Assembly (NCBI GenBank): GCA_963837425.1 | Contig: CAWINH010000006.1 | Location: forward strand, 496,001-560,000 | Direction: 5' to 3' | Length of the DNA stretch: 64,000 nucleotides | Source of the DNA: CAWINH01 sp963837425 | GTDB taxonomy: Bacteria > Chloroflexota > Limnocylindria > QHBO01 | Shown here: in pieces, positions 8,673-16,429 of the stretch | How positions within the stretch are numbered: position 1 is the first letter of the stretch | Layout: each line of letters begins with the position of its first letter | Position numbers and translations under genes: made by a program | The notes under the pieces: model-generated | What the model was told of the DNA's origin: nothing | The model's database searches: none | The model's input: only the letters and a program-made list of their open reading frames with translations

Positions 8673-9395
8673 CTAGCGCCCGTAGCTCAGCCGTTCGACA
8701 AGCCGGGCCGGGAGCTCGAGCTTCCGCATCAGCGCCTGCGTTCGGGCGATGTCGTAGCGCACGCGCCGAAACTCCGCCCGCCACGTCTCGGTGTCCAGGA
8801 GCAGGTACGAGGAGGCGGGGTTCCCGTCTCGCGGCTGGCCGACGCTGCCCGGGTTCACGAGCGCGCGGCCGAGATCCACTGAAACCGGGTTGCCGGGGAT
8901 GGCTGGAATCGTCTCCATCCGTTCGTCGCCGGCCCGGAAGACGACCGGAACGTGCGTGTGGCCGTGGAGGCAGAGGCGGGTCTCGAAAGCGTCGAGGTTG
9001 GCGGCGGCGACGTCCGGCCCGGTGATGTACTCCCAGGTCGGGTCGCGCGGCGACCCATGGACGGCGGTCAGCTCCCCGTCCCGCCGAACCTGCGGGAGGC
9101 TGGCGAGGTAGGAGCGCGCGTTCGGGTCGATGACGTCGCCCGTCCACGCGATGGCGCGCGCCGCATCGGGGTTGAACCAGCCGACGTCCACGGTGCCGAT
9201 CGCCGCGCCGTCGTGGTTGCCCATCACGCTCCGCGCGCCGAGCTCCTGGAGCGCCGAGATGACCTCGTTCGGCTGCGGGCCGTAGCCGACGATATCGCCG
9301 AGGACCCAGATCTCGTCGATGGGCGGCAGGTCCTCGCGCACCGCGTCGAGGGCAGCGAGGTTCGAATGGATGTCGGAGAGGATCGCCAGGCGCAT
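8673..9395 (-). CDS. Calcineurin-like metallophosphoesterase (YfcE/MJ0936 type)
   Basis: 240 residues with the complete dimetal motif set: D-x-H in LSDIHSN, GDIVGYGP, GNHDG, and C-terminal HGSPRDP and HGHTHVP. The short family hydrolyses phosphodiesters or phosphoproteins with Mn2+; the substrate is unknown. The gene has its own TATACT -10 nine bases before the ATG (leaderless). Confidence 0.9.
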   Translation of the reverse strand: MRLAILSDIHSNLAALDAVREDLPPIDEIWVLGDIVGYGPQPNEVISALQELGARSVMGNHDGAAIGTVDVGWFNPDAARAIAWTGDVIDPNARSYLASLPQVRRDGELTAVHGSPRDPTWEYITGPDVAAANLDAFETRLCLHGHTHVPVVFRAGDERMETIPAIPGNPVSVDLGRALVNPGSVGQPRDGNPASSYLLLDTETWRAEFRRVRYDIARTQALMRKLELPARLVERLSYGR

Positions 9396-9404
9396 GGAGG
9401 CCCG

Positions 9405-9410
9405 AGTATA
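9405..9410 (-). promoter_or_regulatory. -10 element of a leaderless transcript (phosphoesterase)
   Basis: TATACT on the minus strand, 9 nt from the ATG at 9395, placing the transcription start at or next to the start codon. Confidence 0.55.
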
Positions 9411-9428
9411 CCGACGGTCATCCGCCCC

Positions 9429-10199
9429 TCAGGCCAGCGGTCGGCGGCCCGGCTCGCCCGGTCGGCGCGGGTAGCGCGCCGGCGTGGCACGTTCCTTGAC
9501 GACCACCACGAAGGTATGGCCGCCCAGCTCCGCGATGCCGCTCGCCCGAAGGTCCGGAGTGCCACCGCCGACCTGCGCTGCGGCCCGGGCGCCGCGAGCC
9601 AGCTCGTCGTCGGACGCGGTCAGCGGTCCCTTCCAGGCCAGCAGCCTGCCGCCGACGCGGAGCAACGGCATGGCCAGCTCCACGAGGACCGGCAGCGGCG
9701 CACAGGCCCGTGCCGCGACGAGGTCGTACCGCTCGCGATGGTCCGCTGCATGGCCGATCGTCTCCGCGCGCTCGTCGACGACCGCCACCGAACCGAGGCC
9801 CAGCGCCGCGACGAAGGACCGGAGCGCATCGGCCTTCTTGTGCACGCTGTCGACCAGCGTCCAGCGTTGAGCGGGGCGTGCCAGGGCGAGCGGGATGCCC
9901 GGCACGCCGCCCCCCGAGCCGAGGTCGACGGCCGCGGCCGGCTCCCATTCGTCGAGCAGCGGCAGCGCGGCGAGCGCGTCGAGGAGGTGCAGTCGGGCGA
10001 CCGCCTCCGGCTCGGTGACCCGCGTCAGGTTGAGGCGGGCGTTCGCGGCGAGCAGCTCCCCGACGTAGCGCTGCGCGGCGTCGAGGTAGCCGTCCGGAAC
10101 GAGCCGCGCGATCGACGGTGCGCCGGCCAGCAGTCGCTCGAGCGCGGCGCGCGAGGCGGCCGCCGCCGCGCCGGCATCGCCATCGGCATCGGGAACCAA
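9429..10199 (-). CDS. rsmG: 16S rRNA m7G527 methyltransferase RsmG (GidB)
   Basis: SAM-dependent enzyme methylating N7 of G527 in 16S rRNA. 256 residues; the SAM-binding Rossmann motif is DLGSGGGVPGIPLA (about 90-105), with the typical N-terminal helix LYVGELLAANARLNLT-like segment. The likely start is TTG, about 10 nt after a GGAGGAGG Shine-Dalgarno. rsmG is classically near oriC, and a cluster of DnaA boxes lies just upstream. Confidence 0.93.
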   Translation of the reverse strand: MVPDADGDAGAAAAASRAALERLLAGAPSIARLVPDGYLDAAQRYVGELLAANARLNLTRVTEPEAVARLHLLDALAALPLLDEWEPAAAVDLGSGGGVPGIPLALARPAQRWTLVDSVHKKADALRSFVAALGLGSVAVVDERAETIGHAADHRERYDLVAARACAPLPVLVELAMPLLRVGGRLLAWKGPLTASDDELARGARAAAQVGGGTPDLRASGIAELGGHTFVVVVKERATPARYPRRPGEPGRRPLA

Positions 10200-10344
10200 A
10201 CGAGAAATGCCTCCTCCGGTGGCGTTTCGGTCTTCCCGGGACGTGCGCGGTATTCGATGGCCGGCTCTCGCATCGGCCCCGCGCCCGCCCGGTTACCGTA
10301 CTCGGCCGCCGGGGAAGCAGGACCGCGACGATACCGCCGCGGGC

Positions 10345-10402
10345 TGTGGACAACAAGGACGTTATCCACGAAAACGTACACCGAACCCAAGAATGTGGAT
10401 AA
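10345..10402. other. Cluster of three DnaA boxes (possible oriC or DnaA-controlled promoter)
   Basis: Three DnaA-box-like 9-mers in 58 bp between divergent rsmG and the next gene: TGTGGACAA (10345-10353; reads TTGTCCACA, 8/9), TTATCCACG (10362-10370, 8/9) and TGTGGATAA (10394-10402; reads TTATCCACA, 9/9). No dnaA, dnaN or parAB is nearby, and only a small AT-rich stretch is present, so this may be a partial origin or a DnaA-regulated promoter. Confidence 0.5.
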
Positions 10403-10412
10403 CCGGTCCGGA

Positions 10413-10418
10413 TATACT
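10413..10418 (+). promoter_or_regulatory. -10 element TATACT
   Basis: TATACT in the rsmG-divergent intergenic region, 8 nt before ATG 10427. Likely promoter of the nuclease-like/hpt operon. Confidence 0.45.
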
Positions 10419-10426
10419 CACCTCCG

Positions 10427-10477
10427 ATGGCGACCAGCACCGGCGGGGCCGGTAGGATCGAGCACCAGGTGGCGTGA
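10427..10477 (+). CDS. Possible 16-codon leaderless leader ORF
   Basis: ATG 8 nt after the TATACT -10; encodes MATSTGGAGRIEHQVA and stops at TGA overlapping the GTG start of the next gene (GTGA). Position and coupling are suggestive, but a 16-codon ORF can occur by chance. Confidence 0.25.
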   Translation: MATSTGGAGRIEHQVA

Positions 10478-10878
10478 CGCTGACCGGCGACCCGCCACCG
10501 CGCTTCGCTCACCAGAGCGAGGCGGAGCTGGCGAGGATTCTCGACTACTACCAGGTCGCATGGCGATACGAACCCGACACCTTCCCCATCTCCTGGAACG
10601 TCGACGGCGTGGTCGTCGAATCGTTTTCCCCGGATTTCTACCTGCCCGACATCGATCTCTACGTGGAGCTGACGACGCTCAAGCAGACGCTCGTCCGCAA
10701 GAAGAACCGCAAGCTCCGCTACCTCCGCCAGCTGTATCCGGAGATCCGGGTCAAGCTCTTCTACGCGCGCGACTTCAGGGCGCTGATGGTGAAGTACGGA
10801 AGGCTTGACTTCCTGGCGGATGTGGTGGCCATGAACGGCAGCGGCCCGTTGAACGATCGTTCGGGCGGCGAGGACTAG
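10474..10878 (+). CDS. Unknown protein, restriction-endonuclease-like fold suspected
   Basis: 134 residues; not a named family to me. It has a motif order resembling PD-(D/E)xK nucleases: FSPDFYLPDIDLYVELT, i.e. an Asp after a beta strand, then a Glu on the next strand followed by T rather than the usual K, then basic KKNRKLR and a closing strand VKLFYARDF. The GTG start overlaps the leader-ORF stop, and the gene sits 4 bp before hpt, so it shares that operon. A DNA- or RNA-linked role is inference only. Confidence 0.75.
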   Translation: MTLTGDPPPRFAHQSEAELARILDYYQVAWRYEPDTFPISWNVDGVVVESFSPDFYLPDIDLYVELTTLKQTLVRKKNRKLRYLRQLYPEIRVKLFYARDFRALMVKYGRLDFLADVVAMNGSGPLNDRSGGED

Positions 10879-10882
10879 ACCG

Positions 10883-11467
10883 ATGCAGACGCAGCAGCCC
10901 CAGGCGGCCCCGATCCACGCGGACGTGGAGGAGGTCCTGCTGGCCGGCGACCAGATCCAGGCCCGCGTCGCGGAGCTCGGGGCGCAGCTCTCCGCCGACT
11001 ACGTCGACCGCGATCCGGTGCTGGTCAGCGTCCTGAAGGGCTCGATCATCTTCCTGGCGGACCTCATCCGCCGGATGGAGATCCCCCTGAGCCTCGACCT
11101 CATGGAGGTCTCGAGCTACGGCGCGGGGACCGAGTCGAGCGGGCAGGTGCGGATCCTCAAGGACCTCTCGAAGCCCATCGAGGGGCGCAACGTCATCGTC
11201 GTCGAGGACATCATCGATACCGGGCTGACCCTGAACTACCTGCTGAAGTACCTGGCCGACAAGGGACCCGCCTCGGTGAGCATCGTGTGCCTCCTCGACA
11301 AGCCCGCCCGCCGCCTGGCGGAGATCCCGATTGACTACCGCGGCTTCACGATCCCGGACCGCTTCGTGATCGGCTACGGGCTCGACTACGACGAGCGCTA
11401 CCGCAACCTGCCGTACATCGGCGTGCTGCGCCCGTCGGTGTACGGAGCCGCAGCGCCGGAGGGCTGA
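10883..11467 (+). CDS. hpt: Hypoxanthine phosphoribosyltransferase
   Basis: Purine salvage: hypoxanthine/guanine + PRPP to IMP/GMP. 194 residues with the PRPP loop VVEDIIDTGLT (about 110-120), LKGS near the N-terminus and the base-binding DRFVIGYGLDYDE segment near the C-terminus. Second gene of the rightward operon; the next membrane gene starts 3 bp after its stop. Confidence 0.95.
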   Translation: MQTQQPQAAPIHADVEEVLLAGDQIQARVAELGAQLSADYVDRDPVLVSVLKGSIIFLADLIRRMEIPLSLDLMEVSSYGAGTESSGQVRILKDLSKPIEGRNVIVVEDIIDTGLTLNYLLKYLADKGPASVSIVCLLDKPARRLAEIPIDYRGFTIPDRFVIGYGLDYDERYRNLPYIGVLRPSVYGAAAPEG

Positions 11468-11470
11468 GTC

Positions 11471-11902
11471 GTGGCCGATGGGGGTCCGGCCCGCTACCGC
11501 TTCCCGATCCTGCTCGGCAGCCTGCTGATGGTCGTCGCCGGCTTCCTGCCGTGGTGGCGCGCGGGGGGCCAGTCGGTGAACGGGGTGCCGGTGCCCGCGG
11601 CGTCGGGGATCGGGCTCGAAGGCCCCGGCGTCGTGATCTTCGCCTCCGCGATCGTGGCCCTGCTCCTCCTCGACATCGGCTACATGCGCGGCAGGTGGGG
11701 ATTCATGCTCGACTCGCCGTGGACCTACCTGCTGCTCGGCGTCATCGCCGGCGCGGCTCTCGGCTACCGATTCTGGGAGCTGTGGTCGGTGAACTTCCTG
11801 CCGCTGCCGCAGCAGTCTCCGGGCCTGGCGGCCGCGGCGGTCGGGGTCGCGCTCGTCCTGTACGGGGCGGGCAGCGGCTTCTCGGCCCGGCGTCCCGGCT
11901 GA
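11471..11902 (+). CDS. Unknown four-helix membrane protein
   Basis: 143 residues starting at GTG. Hydrophobic segments at about 10-28, 52-70, 80-100 and 117-136, with a short PWW motif after the first helix. No family recognised. Close spacing puts it in the hpt operon. Confidence 0.7.
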   Translation: MADGGPARYRFPILLGSLLMVVAGFLPWWRAGGQSVNGVPVPAASGIGLEGPGVVIFASAIVALLLLDIGYMRGRWGFMLDSPWTYLLLGVIAGAALGYRFWELWSVNFLPLPQQSPGLAAAAVGVALVLYGAGSGFSARRPG

Positions 11903-12174
11903 CGCGGGGGGTCGAGCGACCCGACTCTTCATCCGCGCACCTGGCGCGCGCTAAGGGAGCGTCGTGCCCGTTACCCGCGCCCGACTTCTCAACCGCGCCT
12001 CAGAGGCACGTTATCCGCGTCCGGCAGCCGCGAGCCGGCGCGGGGTAGCCGGTCATGCGCTCACGCGCCGCATCCGAGACTGGAGAATGGCGGCCCGGAG
12101 CCGCATAACGCTCCTGGCAGGCGCGGTTGAACATTCGCGCAGGCCCCGGGCAGCGGCTGGCCGAGATCGCCGAC
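11903..12174. other. Intergenic region without a gene
   Basis: 272 bp between convergent units. I see no credible ORF, hairpin or promoter. Two imperfect copies of a CGTTAyCCGCGyCCG-like sequence occur near 11966-12020; no function is apparent. Confidence 0.5.
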
Positions 12175-12957
12175 TCATGCCAGGGGACGGAGCACGACCA
12201 CCTCGGTTGCCACCGTCTTGCCCTTGAGCTCCAGCGTTCGACGCTCGAGGTCGCCCGTCAGACGCGCGGCACGAGCGGCGTTCGTCGTCACCAGCACCTC
12301 GCCCGCGGACGCCGCCGATGCGAGACGGGCAGTCACGTTGACCGCGTCGCCCATGGCGGTGAGATCGGTCTGGTCACCCTCGCCGACGGCCCCGACGTAG
12401 GCAAGGTCAGTGTTGACGCCCACCCCGATGGGGACCCACCCTGAGGTCTTCTCGACGAGCGCGCGAGCGGCATCGATCGCGCGCCCCGCGTGGCCCTCGC
12501 CGGTCATGCCGGGGATGAAGACCGCCATCACCTCGTCCCCGACGAACTTGTCAACGACCGCGTCATGCGTGACGAGCGTGCGCGAAGCCACGGTGAAAAA
12601 CCGGTTCATGAGCTCGCGGAACTGCGCCGGACGCATCGTCTCGGCCAGTGTTGTCGACCCGCGCACATCGGCGAAGAGCAGGCTGCACTCGATCTCGGCG
12701 CCCAGGCCGTTCGTGCTGAGGTCGCGGAAGCACTGGCTGCAGAACTTTGGGTTCTTCGGCCACGGAGCCTTGCCGGCGTGCCGCATGACGAAGCCGAACG
12801 GGCCTCCGAACGGGTTCGCGCACAGCTTGCAGCGCGGCTCGCTCGGCAGGTGGGCGAAGACCCTCCGGCCCATGCGCATCACCGGATGGGTGCCCATGAG
12901 GATCTGGCGGGCTTCCTCTTCCTGTTCGGGGGTCTGCTGCTTCGGTCGGTCGTCCAC
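12175..12957 (-). CDS. Class III nucleotidyl cyclase with N-terminal zinc ribbon
   Basis: 260 residues. The N-terminal half carries two CxxC pairs (C43/C46 in CKLC, C73/C76 in CSQC), a likely zinc site. The cyclase domain (about 88-250) has metal Asp97 in FADVRGST, DKFVGDEVMAVF with the substrate Lys and second Asp, and GDAVNVTARL with transition-state Asn/Arg. All catalytic positions look intact, so cAMP synthesis is likely. Start is GTG at 12957. A soluble cyclase with a zinc ribbon suggests redox or metal sensing, which is inference. Confidence 0.85.
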   Translation of the reverse strand: MDDRPKQQTPEQEEEARQILMGTHPVMRMGRRVFAHLPSEPRCKLCANPFGGPFGFVMRHAGKAPWPKNPKFCSQCFRDLSTNGLGAEIECSLLFADVRGSTTLAETMRPAQFRELMNRFFTVASRTLVTHDAVVDKFVGDEVMAVFIPGMTGEGHAGRAIDAARALVEKTSGWVPIGVGVNTDLAYVGAVGEGDQTDLTAMGDAVNVTARLASAASAGEVLVTTNAARAARLTGDLERRTLELKGKTVATEVVVLRPLA

Positions 12958-12996
12958 CGTCGGCCTAGCTGCGTGAGGGCCGATAGTGAGCCGAAT

Positions 12997-13116
12997 TCAG
13001 GCTCCCGGCAAGATGAGGGCGCTCATCACGATCCAGGCCACGAGGATGAAGACCAGGAGTGCCGCGAGGATCAGCATCGGCCGCAGGTCGGGCCGGTAGT
13101 CGCGCGGCGAGCGCAT
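12997..13116 (-). CDS. Small single-helix membrane protein after livF
   Basis: 39 residues: a charged N-terminus (MRSPRDYRPDLRP) and one hydrophobic helix (about 15-37). The ATG overlaps the livF stop by one base (TGATG), which supports translation and membership of the liv operon. Function unknown; it could be a small accessory subunit of the transporter. Confidence 0.65.
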   Translation of the reverse strand: MRSPRDYRPDLRPMLILAALLVFILVAWIVMSALILPGA

Positions 13117-13892
13117 CAGATCTCGCCGAGGTACGCCTGGCGAACCTGCTCGTTGGCGGCGAGGTTGGCCGCGGTGTCGGAGAGGATGATCTTCCCGGTC
13201 TGGATGACGTAGCCGCGATGCGCGACGTTCAGGGCCATGAGCGCGTTCTGCTCCACGAGCAGAACGGTCGTGCCCTGTCCGTTGATCTCGCGGATGATGC
13301 GGAAGATCTGCTCGGTGAGGATGGGCGAGAGCCCCATCGACGGCTCGTCGAGGAGCAGCAGCTTGGGGTGGGCCATCAGCGCGCGCCCGATGGCAAGCAT
13401 CTGCTGCTCGCCGCCGGACATCGTCCCGGCCTTCTGGGTGCGCCGCTCCTGGAGGCGGGGGAACAGGTCGTAGACGCGCGCCACGTCATCGTCGATCTTC
13501 TCCCCGACGCGGCTGAAGGCGCCCATCTGCAGGTTCTCGTAGACGCTCATCCGGCTGAACACCTTGCGTCCCTCCGGCGCGTGCCCGATCCCGAGCTTCA
13601 CGATCTCGTGCGGCGGCACCTGCTGGATCTCGTTGCCGTGCAGCCGGACCAGGCCGGTACGCGGCCGGAGCGTGCCGGAGATCGTCTTGAGGGTGGTGCT
13701 CTTGCCGGCGCCGTTCGAGCCGATGAGGGTCACGATTTCGCCGAGGTTGACGTGCATGGTGAGGCCCTTGAGGGCTTCGATGTTCCCGTAGAAGACGTGG
13801 AGCTCCTCGAGCTCGAGGAGGCGCTCGGCGGCGACGTCGGAGGGCATCGGCTCGGAGGGCATCGGCTCGGCTGCCGTCGGCTCGACGCTCAT
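13116..13892 (-). CDS. livF: Branched-chain amino-acid ABC ATPase LivF
   Basis: 258 residues: Walker A GSNGAGKST, signature MSGGEQQ, Walker B LLLLDEPS followed by MGLSP, typical of LivF. A short Ala/Pro/Glu/Ser N-terminal extension with repeated EPMPS precedes the domain. The chosen ATG (13892) overlaps the livG stop by ATGA; the frame remains open upstream, but that part is livG antisense-free shadow. Confidence 0.93.
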   Translation of the reverse strand: MSVEPTAAEPMPSEPMPSDVAAERLLELEELHVFYGNIEALKGLTMHVNLGEIVTLIGSNGAGKSTTLKTISGTLRPRTGLVRLHGNEIQQVPPHEIVKLGIGHAPEGRKVFSRMSVYENLQMGAFSRVGEKIDDDVARVYDLFPRLQERRTQKAGTMSGGEQQMLAIGRALMAHPKLLLLDEPSMGLSPILTEQIFRIIREINGQGTTVLLVEQNALMALNVAHRGYVIQTGKIILSDTAANLAANEQVRQAYLGEI

Positions 13893-14698
13893 GAGCCGCT
13901 CGCCTGCTTGCCGAGGTAGGCCTCGATGACCCGCGGGTTGGCGCGGATCTCCTCGGGCGTCCCCTCCGCGATCTTCTCGCCGTAGTCGAGGACGGTGATC
14001 CGCTCGCTCACGCCCATCACCACCTTCATGTCGTGCTCGATGAGCAGCACCGAGAGCTGGAGCTGGTCGCGCAGCCGACCGATGAGGCGGGTCATCTCCG
14101 CGGTCTCCCCGGGATTCATGCCGGCAGTGGGCTCGTCGAGGAGCAGGAGCTTCGGCTCGCTGGCCAGCGCCCGTGCGATCTCGAGCCGGCGCTGGTCGCC
14201 GTAGGGCAGGTTTCGAGCCCACTCGCCCTCGTAGGCGCGGTCGAGGTTCACGATGTCGAGCAGCTCGCGCGCCCGCTCGGTCGTGAGCCGCTCCTCCTCG
14301 CGGACCCTCGGCAGGCGCAGGATGGATCCGACCCACGAGGCCGACATCCGGACGTGGTGGCCGACCATCACGTTGGCCAGCACGCTCATCTCGCTGAAGA
14401 GCCGGATGTTCTGGAACGTGCGGCCCACGCCGAGCTCCACGATCTGGTGCGGGCTGCGACCCACGATCGAGACCCCGTCCAGGCGAATGTCGCCCGAGGT
14501 CGGCGTCAGCATCCCGGTCAGCTGGTTGAAGAACGTCGTCTTGCCGGCCCCGTTCGGCCCGATGAGGCTCACGATCGCCTGTCGCGGGATGTCGAAATCG
14601 ACGTCACGGTTGGCGACCAGACCGCCGAAGCGCATCGTCACCTTCGAGGCGTGCAGGACCAGATCCGGCTCGGCGGGCGTCGCGGTGCGCTCGGTCAT
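13889..14698 (-). CDS. livG: Branched-chain amino-acid ABC ATPase LivG
   Basis: 269 residues: Walker A GPNGAGKTT, the family QLTGMLTPTSG stretch, an ABC signature deviating from LSGGQ (NLPYGDQRRLEIARAL, normal for LivG) and Walker B LLLDEPTAGMNP. Overlaps livM and livF by 4 bp each. Confidence 0.94.
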   Translation of the reverse strand: MTERTATPAEPDLVLHASKVTMRFGGLVANRDVDFDIPRQAIVSLIGPNGAGKTTFFNQLTGMLTPTSGDIRLDGVSIVGRSPHQIVELGVGRTFQNIRLFSEMSVLANVMVGHHVRMSASWVGSILRLPRVREEERLTTERARELLDIVNLDRAYEGEWARNLPYGDQRRLEIARALASEPKLLLLDEPTAGMNPGETAEMTRLIGRLRDQLQLSVLLIEHDMKVVMGVSERITVLDYGEKIAEGTPEEIRANPRVIEAYLGKQASGS

Positions 14699-16428
14699 GT
14701 GATCAACGGCTCCGCGCTCCCAGGTCCCTGTGCCGGCTCCGCGCCCTCCTGCTCACCGGGTCCCTCGATCTCGCCCCCGTGCAGCTCCGCGCGACGGCTC
14801 CGGTTCGGAAGCAGGCCCTCGGGCCGGATCAGCATCATCGCCACCAGCACCGCGCCATAGATGAGCAGCCGGTACTCGCTGAACTGGCGGAGCAGCTCGG
14901 GGAGGCCGACCAGGACCACGGCGCCGACGATCACGCCGGGAATGGAGCCGACGCCGCCCAGGATGATGAGCGCCAGGACGTTGATGCTGACCTGGAGGTT
15001 CAGCTGCTGGGGGAAGACGCTCCCGATGTTCGCGGCGTAGAAGGCCCCGCCGAGCCCGCCGAAGGTGGCACCCATGGCAAAGGCCATCAGCTTGTACTTC
15101 GTGGTGTTGATGCCGGTCGCCTCGGCGACGGATTCATCCTCGCGCATGGCGGTCCAGGCGCGACCCACGCGGGAGTTCGCGAGCGAGATCGCGACCAGCG
15201 CCGCCAGGACGCAGGCGATGAGGATCGGGTAGTAGAGGGTCTGGGGCTGGTTGAGGCTGAGGCCGAGCACCTTCGGTGGCGGAATCTGGAGGATGCCCTG
15301 GGCCCCGCCGAGGATGGGCGTCATGGCGTTCGACAGGAAGATGATCCGGGCGATCTCCCCGAAGCCGAGCGTCACGATCGCGAGGTAGTCGCCACGCAGG
15401 CGCAGGACCGGTGCGCCGATCGAGATGCCGATGATGGCGGTGATGCCCATCACCAGCGGCACCGCCAGCCAGAAGTTGAGGGCCGGGTTGAGCGCCGGCG
15501 AGACGGGCGAGGTCAGGACCGCGAGGGCATAGGCGCCAACCGCGTAGAAGGCCACGTAGCCGAGGTCCAGGAGGCCGGCGAAGCCCACGACGATGTTGAG
15601 CCCCAGGCCGAGCAGGATGTAGATGCCGATCGTGTCGAGCGTCTGCGACAGGAACGGACCGATGAACGAGGGGAGCAGGAGCAGCACGGCGACACCGACG
15701 AAAAGCGCCGTCCAGCTCGTGGTCCGCCGCGCGGCCGGGGCCATGCCGGAGTACCAGCCGCGCGCCTGGTGGCCCCGCTCGGCCCACAGGTAGCCGCCCA
15801 CTCCGAAGACGACCGCTGAGGTCACCGCACCCGGGACGGTGAAGCCCTGGTGGGCGTACAGGAAGCTGTTGAGGCCCTTGAGCGGCAGGCCAATCAGGAC
15901 CTGGGTGACGAACGTCTGCATGAGGACCATGACGAACACCGCCACGATCGCGGTCAGCACGCCGCGCTTCGGCGAGCGGGGCAGGATCTGGAGCAATGCG
16001 CCAAAGGCGCCGATGGCGGTGGCCGCGGCCGTGGTGAGGATCGTTCCGACCCACAGGTCCTGCTGCCAGAGCAGGATCGCGACGAGCTTGGGCGAGGCGT
16101 GGATCAGCATGCCCCGCGGCTGGACGAGGTCCACGAAGATCGTGAACAGTGCCACCACCACGCCCACCGTCAGGCCCGCGAGGGCGCCGCTGGCCAGGGC
16201 CACACCCGGTCGCGGCCGGACCATCTCCCCGACTCGCATCCGGCCGCCGGCTCGGTAGCCGGCAATGAGCGCCAGCAGGCCGGGGAGCAGCGATCCGACC
16301 GTCATGAGTTTCGTGACGATGTCGAGGCCGTCCATTGACTCCAACAGGCCCACGAGCGAGAGATGGATGACGGCGACGGCGACGATGAGGCCCGTGATGA
16401 ACGCGCGGCGAAGGAAGAGACGGCTCAT
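14695..16428 (-). CDS. livM: Branched-chain amino-acid permease LivM with long N-terminal extension
   Basis: 577 residues. The LivM permease domain begins near 255 (IGIYILLGLGLNIVVGFAGLLDLG) and holds the cytoplasmic coupling loop and terminal helices. The first roughly 250 residues add about six predicted helices not needed in a minimal LivM; a long N-terminus occurs in some family members. One base separates it from livH, and it overlaps livG by 4 bp. Confidence 0.9.
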   Translation of the reverse strand: MSRLFLRRAFITGLIVAVAVIHLSLVGLLESMDGLDIVTKLMTVGSLLPGLLALIAGYRAGGRMRVGEMVRPRPGVALASGALAGLTVGVVVALFTIFVDLVQPRGMLIHASPKLVAILLWQQDLWVGTILTTAAATAIGAFGALLQILPRSPKRGVLTAIVAVFVMVLMQTFVTQVLIGLPLKGLNSFLYAHQGFTVPGAVTSAVVFGVGGYLWAERGHQARGWYSGMAPAARRTTSWTALFVGVAVLLLLPSFIGPFLSQTLDTIGIYILLGLGLNIVVGFAGLLDLGYVAFYAVGAYALAVLTSPVSPALNPALNFWLAVPLVMGITAIIGISIGAPVLRLRGDYLAIVTLGFGEIARIIFLSNAMTPILGGAQGILQIPPPKVLGLSLNQPQTLYYPILIACVLAALVAISLANSRVGRAWTAMREDESVAEATGINTTKYKLMAFAMGATFGGLGGAFYAANIGSVFPQQLNLQVSINVLALIILGGVGSIPGVIVGAVVLVGLPELLRQFSEYRLLIYGAVLVAMMLIRPEGLLPNRSRRAELHGGEIEGPGEQEGAEPAQGPGSAEPLIT

Positions 16429-16429
16429 C

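Noticed and set aside
8596..9147. N-terminal extension of the universal stress protein
   Set aside because: It runs antisense-free through the phosphoesterase gene in another frame and adds no domain.
11903..12174. Short ORFs between the hpt operon and the cyclase
   Set aside because: All lack start signals, length and family features.
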